From an uncultured Prevotella sp. (GTDB lineage Bacteria > Bacteroidota > Bacteroidia > Bacteroidales > Bacteroidaceae): a stretch of 27,335 bases of DNA. Location of the stretch: NCBI GenBank assembly GCA_900547085.1, contig URFI01000006.1, forward strand, positions 1-27,335, in the 5' to 3' direction. Below, piece by piece: positions 15,647-22,440 of this stretch (positions are counted from its first letter, which is position 1; the number at the start of each line of letters is the position of its first letter). Made by a program: the position numbers and the translations under genes. Below the pieces are notes generated by a model. The model was given only the letters and a program-made list of their open reading frames with translations, was not told the origin of the DNA and did not search any database.

Positions 15647-15698
15647 AAAAATGTCGAGTGAGACAAAGGCTCACTATTGGATGGGCCTTGCCTCACTC
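15647..15698 (-). terminator. Hairpin after tpiA (minus strand), probable terminator
   Basis: On the minus strand GAGTGAG (15698-15692) pairs with CTCACTC (15662-15656), and inside it CAAGGC pairs imperfectly with GCCTTTG. The hairpin is followed by TTTTT (15651-15647). It lies between tpiA and the SPOR gene, so it could end or attenuate the DUF1599-DoxX-tpiA transcript. Confidence 0.6.
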
Positions 15699-15713
15699 AA
15701 CAAGAGTGGAGTC

Positions 15714-16475
15714 TTATTTCTTCCAAGCGTCAATGATGCCCTTGAAGTCGGCACATTTAAGTGATGCGCCACCAATCAGACCGCCATCGATGTTTTCTTT
15801 AGCGAACAATTCAGGTGCGTTGCTGGCTTTGCAGCTGCCTCCGTACAAGATAGTGGTGTCCTGAGCCACTTCGTTACCATACTTTTCAGCAACGATTGAA
15901 CGAATATAGGCATGAATCTCTTCTGCCTGATCGGCTGTAGCAGTCTTACCAGTACCAATAGCCCAGATGGGTTCGTAGGCGATAATGATGTTCTTGAACT
16001 CCTCTTCAGAAAGGTTAAATACAGAACCTTCGAGTTCTGCCTTTACCACTTCGTTCTGCTTGTTGGCCTCGCGCTCTTCCAAAGTCTCGCCAATGCAGAA
16101 AATAACCTTCAGGCCATTCTTCAATGCCAACTGCACTTTCTCCTTCAAGATTTCTGGAGTTTCCTTGTAATATTGACGTCTTTCCGAGTGTCCAAGAATG
16201 ACATATTGTGCTCCGGTGCTCTTTACCATCTCTGCAGAAACCTCACCTGTATAGGCTCCTTTTTCCTTATCGGCACAGTTCTCAGCACCAAGACCAACCA
16301 AGTTTTTATCCAATACGTCTGCTACACATGCCAAGTGAATGAACGGTGTGCAGATGATAACGCCGCAGTTGGGCTTTTCAGCTACTAATGCTGCATTGAT
16401 TTCTTTTGCCAAAGCAACACCTTCTTGGAGGTTCAGATTCATCTTCCAGTTGCCTGCTACGATTTTCTTTCTCAT
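15714..16475 (-). CDS. tpiA: Triose-phosphate isomerase
   Basis: A 253-aa glycolytic enzyme that interconverts dihydroxyacetone phosphate and glyceraldehyde 3-phosphate. It is a complete TIM barrel with the catalytic residues in place: K11 in AGNWKMN, H96 in ILGHSERR and E168 in IIAYEPIWAIGTG. The loop-6 lid PIWAIGTGKTA and phosphate-binding YGGSCKASN and GGLIGGASL are intact. It begins 4 nt after the DoxX-like gene, so it is translated from the same mRNA as that gene and DUF1599. A glycolytic gene joined to a membrane protein and a DUF1599 gene is an arrangement I associate with Bacteroidetes genomes; the functional link is unknown. Confidence 0.97.
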   Translation of the reverse strand: MRKKIVAGNWKMNLNLQEGVALAKEINAALVAEKPNCGVIICTPFIHLACVADVLDKNLVGLGAENCADKEKGAYTGEVSAEMVKSTGAQYVILGHSERRQYYKETPEILKEKVQLALKNGLKVIFCIGETLEEREANKQNEVVKAELEGSVFNLSEEEFKNIIIAYEPIWAIGTGKTATADQAEEIHAYIRSIVAEKYGNEVAQDTTILYGGSCKASNAPELFAKENIDGGLIGGASLKCADFKGIIDAWKK

Positions 16476-16479
16476 TTTA

Positions 16480-17823
16480 CTATTCTTTTTTAAGAGTTGA
16501 TTTATTTTCTTTTTCTTTCTTTTGATAGCGTTCTTCTTTCTTTTTCTTGAACTTCAACCACTGGCTCCAGGCCCAAAGACGGTCGGCAATGGTCAGCAAC
16601 ATCAACGGCAGGATGAACCACAAGAAGATTTCTGTTATCCTGGTTGGTACGCTGTTGGCCGGCACTTGCCCAATCACTTCTTCGTTCAACGGGCGTTGCA
16701 TGTCCGCTTCTTTCGGCAAGTCGTTGTGGCTCCATTTCCTAATGATGGTACCTTTTTTCAGTAAAAGCAGCCCAGGGTTGCTCCTGATGATGGTCTTCAG
16801 CGTGGTTTCGTCAGTCATGCAGAACGGATATTCGGCACCCGTTAGATCCTGCCAACGCTTGATGTGCGGCTCGGTACTCGACGTGAGGCAATAAAAAGGA
16901 TAATTGTACGTCTGTGCATACTCGTAGATCCTGTCAATATCCCCAAAGTTTGAATCGTCCGCATATTCCAGATGAGGTGAGATGAGCAAGAAGGTGTAAC
17001 TCGTATCGTTCAACACTTCCTGGGTGAGGTCATCTCCCTGCTGGGTTTGTATGCTGAAGTCGTGTATGGGAGGCACATACCCTTGCGCCGTCTGAACGGT
17101 CTTACTGTCCACAAATGTCCATGTGGAGTCTGGATAATTCTCCAATGTAAACTCCTTGGTAACACCATTTTTTTTCAGCAAGAACGTTGTTTCAAACTTG
17201 GGTTGCTCCGCTTCTTCGGGAATCACCATGCCCTGTTGGATGTTGGCTCCCACATGATAAGGCCTGAAATCGAACAGCGGCAGTTTGTACAGACAATATA
17301 GACTGGACACGATGATGAAGAAGATGGTATAGTTGAACACAATCCATTGGTTGGGTCTTGATATGAAACGCCACATGCGTGTCGGCCAAATGGCCAAGAC
17401 AATGGCGCAACCCAGCAGCACAATGTTCTTCAACAATGTCTCCGTATTGCTTAGTTTGATAGCGTCACCAAAGCACCCACAGTCGCTGATGGGATTGGCG
17501 ATGGCCAACCACAGCGTAACAACTGTCATGATTGCCATGAAAACCAGCGTGATTTTCGACACCACTCGCCGCCTGATGGCCAGCAGGATGAACACGCCCA
17601 AGCAGAATTCCAAAGCCGACAGAACCACCGAAGCTCCCAACGTCATCCAGTCGGGAACCATGCCTTGCCATGCCAATGCTTCCAGATAGTCTTCTATCTT
17701 ATATTGCGTCCCTAATGGGTCAATGGCCTTGACATATCCCGAAAGGATGAATGTCACCCCCAGGAGCAGGCGGCAAATGTTGGTCAATATCGTCTTGAGT
17801 TTATTCACTGAGCCTGATAACAC
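16480..17823 (-). CDS. DoxX/MauE-like membrane protein with C-terminal periplasmic domain
   Basis: A 447-aa membrane protein of the type annotated in Bacteroidetes as BT_3928-family. The N-terminal half (about 10-185) has about five hydrophobic helices in a DoxX/MauE-like arrangement. It includes RLLLGVTFILSGYVKAIDP and the cysteine motif ISDCGCFGD (C115, C117). A soluble region (about 190-400) follows, with a thioredoxin-like flavour (DTSYTFLLISPHLE, FYCLTSST, PGLLLLKKGTIIRKWSH) but no CXXC. Then come one more membrane segment (about 404-424) and a basic K/E-rich tail. The CGC pair hints at thiol redox or quinone chemistry; that is inference. The start codon is GTG, either 17823 (used here) or 17808. 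Both overlap the end of the DUF1599 gene, indicating translational coupling. Confidence 0.8.
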   Translation of the reverse strand: MLSGSVNKLKTILTNICRLLLGVTFILSGYVKAIDPLGTQYKIEDYLEALAWQGMVPDWMTLGASVVLSALEFCLGVFILLAIRRRVVSKITLVFMAIMTVVTLWLAIANPISDCGCFGDAIKLSNTETLLKNIVLLGCAIVLAIWPTRMWRFISRPNQWIVFNYTIFFIIVSSLYCLYKLPLFDFRPYHVGANIQQGMVIPEEAEQPKFETTFLLKKNGVTKEFTLENYPDSTWTFVDSKTVQTAQGYVPPIHDFSIQTQQGDDLTQEVLNDTSYTFLLISPHLEYADDSNFGDIDRIYEYAQTYNYPFYCLTSSTEPHIKRWQDLTGAEYPFCMTDETTLKTIIRSNPGLLLLKKGTIIRKWSHNDLPKEADMQRPLNEEVIGQVPANSVPTRITEIFLWFILPLMLLTIADRLWAWSQWLKFKKKKEERYQKKEKENKSTLKKE

Positions 17824-18343
17824 CGAAGACAGCGTAGTTGATGATGTCCATCAAATTGGAGTCGATGCCCTCAGAAACGAGTGACTGTCCATGGATGTCT
17901 TCCAGTTCTTTGATTCGTTGTATCTTTGTCAAGATAAAGTCTGTGTAGCTGCTCACGCGCATCGAGCGCCACGCCTCATCGTAGTCGTGGTTCTTTTTCA
18001 CCATCAGTGTGAGTGCTTCGCTCGCATGTCGGTCGTACAACGCCATGGCCTGCTCGGTGTTGATGTCAATTTCGTCAACGAACCCCTTCTCCAGTTGAAT
18101 CAGCCCCACGATGCCATAGTTAATCAAGGCCATGAATTCCGGGCGGATGCCTTCGTCTATCATGGCTTCTTTCTTGATTTCCAATGAGCGTATGCGCTTG
18201 GCTTTGATGAACAGCTGGTCTGTCAATGACGACGGACGCAGAATGCGCCACGACGCACTGTAATCGTGAAGTTTCTTCTCAAAGAGCGTGCGACATTCGG
18301 TCAGCACCTTCTTGAACTGCTCTTCTGTCTTCGTATTGTTCAT
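17801..18343 (-). CDS. DUF1599-type protein with tandem internal duplication
   Basis: A 180-aa soluble protein made of two similar halves (about 22-86 and 115-180). Both carry KK.HDY..(S/A)WR..R.SS.TD, then K..RI..LE, EGI, and (L/I)INY...G. The family (DUF1599, which I recall being linked in Pfam to nucleotide-modification contexts) has no established biochemical role that I know of. The conserved H-D-Y...W-R and I-N-Y residues in each half suggest two equivalent ligand sites or a pseudo-dimer. An in-frame TTG at 18358 lies inside the -7 box, so the ATG at 18343 is the start. It opens the transcription unit that continues into the DoxX-like gene (overlapping by 23 nt) and tpiA. Confidence 0.85.
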   Translation of the reverse strand: MNNTKTEEQFKKVLTECRTLFEKKLHDYSASWRILRPSSLTDQLFIKAKRIRSLEIKKEAMIDEGIRPEFMALINYGIVGLIQLEKGFVDEIDINTEQAMALYDRHASEALTLMVKKNHDYDEAWRSMRVSSYTDFILTKIQRIKELEDIHGQSLVSEGIDSNLMDIINYAVFGVIRLSE

Positions 18344-18355
18344 ATTTATTGTTTG

Positions 18356-18387
18356 CAAAATTAGTCAATTTTCATGAAATATCCAAA
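18356..18387 (-). promoter_or_regulatory. Promoter for DUF1599-DoxX-tpiA (minus strand)
   Basis: On the minus strand TTTG (18387-18384) and TAATTTTG (18363-18356) are separated by 20 nt, matching the Bacteroidetes consensus. Only 12 nt separate the -7 box from the ATG at 18343, implying a leader of just a few nucleotides. Confidence 0.75.
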
Positions 18388-18449
18388 GGAAGTGGATGTC
18401 GATTTTTCGCCGACAGATCTGCGCTGAATAGGTTGATAGGTTAACAATG

Positions 18450-18502
18450 AAAAAAATGAAGAATCGCTTTGCGGGGTTATCTCTCGCCAGTCGTTCTTCA
18501 TT
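18450..18502 (-). terminator. Terminator of the small lipoprotein gene (minus strand)
   Basis: On the minus strand AATGAAGAA (18502-18494) pairs perfectly with TTCTTCATT (18463-18455), and a run of seven Ts overlaps and follows the second arm (18456-18450). It lies about 50 nt after the stop of the gene at 18554-18964. Confidence 0.75.
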
Positions 18503-18553
18503 CTCTATCTTTTGCGCAGCCCTCCAGGTTGCATGACGTATCTGAAACCTGTG

Positions 18554-18964
18554 CTACAGCCCCTGTTTCTGCCGCATTCTAATCATTCGCACCACGCCGC
18601 ACATGGCCTCATAGCGCGCCTTCAGCGAGTCGCGTTCCACCCTCATCATGTTGGCTTTGTACAGATTCGATTCCATGGGGATGCTTCTCAAGACAGTTTG
18701 TAGTGCCGAGTCGGTCTGGGCAATGTCTGCCTGTGCTTGCTTTAGGGAAGCATTTTGCCAAATGCGAAGGGCTTCCTTGCGGCTCTCTATGGCTTTGGGA
18801 AACCGCATGCGCAGTGCCATGATGGAGTCGAGTGCTTCGTTATAGCAACCGTCCTTATATAAGGTTTTAATCTGGGAGAGCAATCTTGCTGCTTTTTCGT
18901 CTTCAGATGGTGTGCACGAACAGATGAGAAGCGTACACAGAATCAACCACATATATTTCTTCAT
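18554..18964 (-). CDS. Small lipoprotein, helical, TPR-like
   Basis: A 136-aa lipoprotein: MKKYMWLILCTLLICSC carries a lipobox with C17 as the modified cysteine. The rest is predicted helical and charged. The first part (about 22-60: LLSQIKTLYKDGCYNEALDSIMALRMRFP) has the look of one TPR hairpin, and the remainder looks like a coiled coil with SLK/LKARYEA patterns. I do not recognise the family. It is transcribed divergently from the CCA-type nucleotidyltransferase. Its -7 box ends only 4 nt before the ATG, so the transcript may be leaderless. A later ATG (18952) is possible but would shorten the signal sequence. It ends at its own terminator. Confidence 0.8.
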   Translation of the reverse strand: MKKYMWLILCTLLICSCTPSEDEKAARLLSQIKTLYKDGCYNEALDSIMALRMRFPKAIESRKEALRIWQNASLKQAQADIAQTDSALQTVLRSIPMESNLYKANMMRVERDSLKARYEAMCGVVRMIRMRQKQGL

Positions 18965-18968
18965 GTCG

Positions 18969-18976
18969 CAAAAATA
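18969..18976 (-). promoter_or_regulatory. -7 box for the small lipoprotein gene (TATTTTTG, minus strand)
   Basis: TATTTTTG on the minus strand matches TAnnTTTG and ends 4 nt before the ATG at 18964. If used, transcription starts at or next to the start codon. Confidence 0.5.
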
Positions 18977-19020
18977 CGATTTTTCTCTTTCATAGCACCC
19001 AAAACATGGCTAATTTTTAG

Positions 19021-19028
19021 TAACTTTG
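19021..19028 (+). promoter_or_regulatory. -7 box for the CCA-type nucleotidyltransferase gene (TAACTTTG)
   Basis: TAACTTTG matches TAnnTTTG and ends 30 nt before the ATG at 19059. It is the same 8-mer as the infC box. A TTG inside it is in frame with the gene but cannot be the start. Confidence 0.65.
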
Positions 19029-19058
19029 CAGCCACTTAAGAAGTTTTATAGTTTCAAC

Positions 19059-20495
19059 ATGCGTAATCTCTCCAATGCCGACTTGGCTCATCTCCTTGAT
19101 CAACCTATCTTTCATCACCTATCCGCTGTGGCCGATGACTTGCAGCTGGAATGCTATGTAGTGGGTGGCTATGTTCGCGACCTTTTTCTCGAACGACCGT
19201 CCAACGACATCGACGTGGTGGTGGTGGGCAGCGGCATTAAAGTGGCAGAGACCTTGAAGCAGCGGCTGGGCAAGCAAGCCCATCTGTCGGTATTTCGCAA
19301 TTTTGGAACGGCGCAGGTGAAGTATCGGGGGCTGGAGGTGGAGTTCGTGGGTGCCCGAAAAGAAAGCTACAGCCACGATTCACGCAAGCCAGTGGTTGAG
19401 GATGGCACCTTGGAGGACGACCAAAACCGACGTGATTTCACCATCAACGCCATGGCTATCTGCCTCAACGAGGCGAGGTTTGGCGAACTGGTTGATCCCT
19501 TTGACGGTCTTTTAGACTTGGAAGACGGCATCATTCGTACACCGCTCGACCCCGATATCACCTTCTCTGACGATCCATTGCGCATGATGCGCTGCGTGCG
19601 TTTCGCCACACAATTGAAGTTTTTTATCGAGGATGAAACCTTTGAGGCATTGCAGCGCAACAGAGAACGCATCAAGATTGTGAGTGGCGAACGTATCGCC
19701 GACGAGCTGAACAAAATCATGATGACCGACCACCCCAGTCGGGGATTCGTAGAACTGCATCGCTGTGGACTGCTTGAACTCATCTTGCCTGAGTTCACCC
19801 TCATGGACATCGTGGAAACAAGGAACGGCCGAGCGCATAAAAACAATTTCTATCATACCCTGGAGGTGGTTGATAACATTTGCCAACATACCGACAACTT
19901 GTGGCTTAGGTGGGCCGCCTTGTTCCATGACATCGGAAAACCACGCAGCAAAAGGTGGGACGTTCAGGCAGGATGGACGTTCCATAACCATAATTACATT
20001 GGCTCCAAGATGATTCCAGGCATCTTCAGACGACTTAAATTTCCAATGGACAGCAAGATGAAGTATGTGCAAAAGATGGTTGATATGCACATGCGTCCCA
20101 TCGCCATCGCTGATGAAGAGGTGACCGATAGTGCCGTTCGTCGCTTGATGAACGATGCCGGTGACGACATCGACGGCCTCATGACGTTGTGCGAGGCCGA
20201 CATTACCAGTAAAAACGCACAGCGCAAACAGCGGTTCTTGGACAACTTTCGCATGGTACGCGAGAAGCTGGATGACCTGAAAGAGCGCGACTACAAGCGG
20301 CTGTTGCAGCCTTGCATTGACGGAAACGAGATTATGGAGATGTTCCACTTGCAGCCATCGCGCGAGGTGGGGACGTTGAAGCAGACCTTGAAAGATGCGG
20401 TGCTTGATAACAAGGTGCCGAACGAACGCGAACCGTTGATGGCTCTTTTGATTGAAAAAGCCAAAAAAATGGGGTTGGACGTACCTCAAAAATAG
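19059..20495 (+). CDS. cca: CCA-adding-type tRNA nucleotidyltransferase with HD domain
   Basis: A 478-aa enzyme of the class II nucleotidyltransferase superfamily. It probably adds or repairs the 3' CCA of tRNAs; poly(A) polymerase activity cannot be excluded from sequence. The head domain has VVGGYVRD (36-41), the catalytic carboxylates in NDIDVVV (D50, D52), VEFVGARKESY, and RRDFTINAMA (124-133). The neck has DDPLRMMRCVRFA and ERIADELNKI. A C-terminal HD phosphohydrolase-like domain (about 255-370) carries H266 in FYHTLEVV and H290-D291 in LFHDIGKP. This composition is typical of Bacteroidetes proteins. The frame continues upstream to a TTG at 19026, but that codon is part of the -7 box, so the ATG at 19059 is used. 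Confidence 0.92.
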   Translation: MRNLSNADLAHLLDQPIFHHLSAVADDLQLECYVVGGYVRDLFLERPSNDIDVVVVGSGIKVAETLKQRLGKQAHLSVFRNFGTAQVKYRGLEVEFVGARKESYSHDSRKPVVEDGTLEDDQNRRDFTINAMAICLNEARFGELVDPFDGLLDLEDGIIRTPLDPDITFSDDPLRMMRCVRFATQLKFFIEDETFEALQRNRERIKIVSGERIADELNKIMMTDHPSRGFVELHRCGLLELILPEFTLMDIVETRNGRAHKNNFYHTLEVVDNICQHTDNLWLRWAALFHDIGKPRSKRWDVQAGWTFHNHNYIGSKMIPGIFRRLKFPMDSKMKYVQKMVDMHMRPIAIADEEVTDSAVRRLMNDAGDDIDGLMTLCEADITSKNAQRKQRFLDNFRMVREKLDDLKERDYKRLLQPCIDGNEIMEMFHLQPSREVGTLKQTLKDAVLDNKVPNEREPLMALLIEKAKKMGLDVPQK

Positions 20496-20606
20496 GAGTA
20501 AAAAAATCACGGTTTTGTCAATATTTTTGGTCATCTCAAAACTTGCATTCTAGAGAAAATCCAGCCAATTTTAGCTTAAAAAATCACTTTCTGATGCCCT
20601 TGTTTG

Positions 20607-20693
20607 GCCAAAAGCATTGACTTTGGTCTTCTATAGCATGCTTTTTGCCCCTGAAAAGCATGTCCGTTGCTGGTCAAACTCAATGCTCTTGGC
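20607..20693. repeat. Nested hairpin element containing AGCATGCTTTT
   Basis: Outer arms 20607-20620 and 20680-20693 pair over 14 positions with one mismatch and extend inward by TTTG/CAAA. The inner arms CATGCTTTT (20637-20645) and AAAAGCATG (20654-20662) are perfect. The whole 87-bp segment could fold into one long rod in RNA or single-stranded DNA. Confidence 0.65.
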
Positions 20694-20772
20694 GTGCAAT
20701 TTGGCTGTTTTTGAGATGTCGTTGATAGGGTATATCTATGTAATTGAATGAGTGTGAAGCACATACAAAATT

Positions 20773-20814
20773 CGCGTATTTTCGACCACCGAGGCAGTTG
20801 CTTGCAAATACGCG
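20773..20814. repeat. Inverted repeat CGCGTATTT...AAATACGCG, copy in region B
   Basis: Perfect 9-bp arms at 20773-20781 and 20806-20814 with a 24-nt loop. It resembles the element at 9532-9569 in arms, loop end and about 20 bp of downstream sequence. Confidence 0.65.
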
Positions 20815-20887
20815 AGTATTTGAGCGGGTTTGCAAGATTTTTCAACATCCCAGTCAACCCGTTTTTGACGTCTTGGTTGGGGTAAGA

Positions 20888-20901
20888 TAGTATCGATACT
20901 A
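20888..20901. promoter_or_regulatory. 14-bp perfect palindrome TAGTATCGATACTA
   Basis: A perfect 14-bp palindrome about 170 bp before the efflux-operon -7 box. It is a possible binding site for a dimeric regulator; no regulator gene is in the window. Confidence 0.35.
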
Positions 20902-21036
20902 ACGCTTACTTTCATCTTTCTCCAATCCGTTTGATGTGCGTGTTTTTGAATTTTGGATCCAATGAAGAATGTTTGCATCCACTTGATGTAAATCATCTAT
21001 TTTCGTTATTTGCAGATAATATATGTTAAATGTAAG

Positions 21037-21050
21037 TGGCATTGATGCCA
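21037..21050. promoter_or_regulatory. Interrupted palindrome TGGCATtgATGCCA near the efflux promoter
   Basis: Perfect 6-bp arms with a 2-nt spacer, ending 18 nt before the -7 box at 21069, so it overlaps the expected -33 position. It is a candidate operator for the efflux operon. Confidence 0.4.
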
Positions 21051-21068
21051 TAGTGAGAAAAAATCATG

Positions 21069-21076
21069 TAATTTTG
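21069..21076 (+). promoter_or_regulatory. -7 box for the RND efflux operon (TAATTTTG)
   Basis: TAATTTTG matches TAnnTTTG and ends 69 nt before the adaptor ATG at 21146. A TTG at 21042-21044 is a possible but distant -33 element (24-nt spacer). Confidence 0.55.
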
Positions 21077-21145
21077 CATGACAAAAACTTATAGACTTGC
21101 AATAGTTTTCGATTAGGTTCTAATCGTATGTTTTTTTGAAAAAGA

Positions 21146-22363
21146 ATGAAAAATAATAGATTATATAAAGGTATGAGACAAAAAAGTATGTTTTTGTTTG
21201 CAGCCATGGCTGCACTCTTGGTTTCGTGTGGCGGTAAACCCAGCATGAAATTCGGTGACAACGAATATCCTGTCACGCAAATCAAGTCGACGGGTTCTAC
21301 AACCCAGACCACTTATCCGGCCGTGATCAAGGGTATTCAAGATGTTGAGATTCGGCCGAAGGTGTCGGGATTCATTACAAAACTGAACGTGAAAGAGGGC
21401 CAAACAGTAGGCAAGGGCCAGGTGTTGTTCGTGATAGACAACAGTACTTATCAGGCATCGGTTCGTCAAGCGCAGGCTGCCGTAAACTCAGCCAAGTCGC
21501 AACTCAACACGGCAAAGTTGACTTACGAGAACAGTGAGCAGTTGTTCAAGAGCAATGTCATTGGGCAATACGAATTACAATCAGCTCAAAACACTTACGC
21601 AACGGCCCAGGCAGCGGTGGCTCAGGCACAAGCTGCGCTGGCTTCGGCGAAAGAGATGTTGAGTTTTTGTTATGTGAAGAGTCCTGCGGCAGGTGTCGTT
21701 GGCAGCCTTCCTTTCAAGGTGGGAGCCTTGGTAAGCGCTTCAAGTCCCACGCCGTTGACCACCGTTTCCAACAACAGCACCATGGAGGTTTACTTCTCCA
21801 TGACTGAAAAAGATGTGCTGGAAATGACCAAGACATCGGGCAACATGTCGGCTGTCATCGCATCGATGCCAGCGGTAAAATTGCAGATGGCCGATGGTAC
21901 CATCTACAACCAGCCTGGTAAGGTGGTGAAGATGAGTGGTGTGATAGACCAAGCCACTGGTACCTTGACGCTGATTGCACACTTCAAAAATCCAAATCGG
22001 TTGTTGAAGAGTGGCGGATCGGGCTCTATCATCGTGCCACGGGTAAGCAACCAAGCCATCGTTATTCCACAGTCGTATGCAACCGAGGTGCAGGATAAGA
22101 TTTTTGTTTATACGGTTGGCAAGGACAACAAGGTCAAGTACACGGAAATTAAGGTAGCTCCGCAAAACGATGGACAAAACTATATCGTGACAGAGGGACT
22201 GAAAGTGGGCGACCGCATCGTTACCAATGGCATCACAAAGTTGAGCGATGGCATGGAAATCAAGCCCATCACGCAGGCACAGTACGCCAAGAAAATAGCT
22301 GATGCAGAGAAACTTGGCGAGATTCAGGGTGACTACGGAAAGATGAAAGAGGCTTTTAAATAA
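21146..22363 (+). CDS. RND efflux periplasmic adaptor (membrane fusion protein), lipoprotein
   Basis: A 405-aa AcrA/HlyD-type adaptor that links an inner-membrane RND pump to an outer-membrane channel. The signal sequence ends in a lipobox LLVSC (C28). Two half-lipoyl motifs (about 65-100, EIRPKVSGFITKLNVKEGQTV; and about 173-205, FCYVKSPAAGVVGSLPFKVGALV) flank an alpha-helical hairpin rich in A and Q (about 102-172). The beta-barrel and membrane-proximal domains follow to the C-terminus (KVGDRIVTNGITKLSDGMEI). The ATG at 21146 is used, but an in-frame ATG at 21173 would give a more standard signal peptide (MRQKSMFLFAA). It is the first gene of a three-gene efflux operon. The substrate is unknown; AcrA-type systems usually export drugs, bile salts or detergents. 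Confidence 0.92.
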   Translation: MKNNRLYKGMRQKSMFLFAAMAALLVSCGGKPSMKFGDNEYPVTQIKSTGSTTQTTYPAVIKGIQDVEIRPKVSGFITKLNVKEGQTVGKGQVLFVIDNSTYQASVRQAQAAVNSAKSQLNTAKLTYENSEQLFKSNVIGQYELQSAQNTYATAQAAVAQAQAALASAKEMLSFCYVKSPAAGVVGSLPFKVGALVSASSPTPLTTVSNNSTMEVYFSMTEKDVLEMTKTSGNMSAVIASMPAVKLQMADGTIYNQPGKVVKMSGVIDQATGTLTLIAHFKNPNRLLKSGGSGSIIVPRVSNQAIVIPQSYATEVQDKIFVYTVGKDNKVKYTEIKVAPQNDGQNYIVTEGLKVGDRIVTNGITKLSDGMEIKPITQAQYAKKIADAEKLGEIQGDYGKMKEAFK

Positions 22364-22440
22364 AGGCTCTTTTGATGGGTTGGGGTAAGAACCAGCCTGT
22401 CATAAATGCTGAAAAGTAAGCGAGAAAACAACAACGAATT

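Larger units (their letters stand above)
20496..21145. other. Long non-coding region B with nested hairpins and palindromes
   Basis: This is 650 bp without a convincing gene. From left to right it holds a nested hairpin (20607-20693) with one AGCATGCTTTT copy and an inverted repeat CGCGTATTT/AAATACGCG (20773-20781, 20806-20814). Further right are a CGGGT...TTTTTCAACAT block (about 20825-20847), a 14-bp palindrome at 20888-20901, a 14-bp interrupted palindrome at 21037-21050, and the -7 box of the efflux operon at 21069-21076. Confidence 0.75.

Noticed and set aside
19026..19058. TTG start upstream of the CCA-type nucleotidyltransferase ATG
   Set aside because: The TTG is the end of the -7 box TAACTTTG, so it is promoter sequence and not translated.
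19512..20534. 340-codon frame on the minus strand opposite the CCA-type gene
   Set aside because: It is a shadow of a clearly conserved gene, has no family motifs, and its composition mirrors the sense codons.
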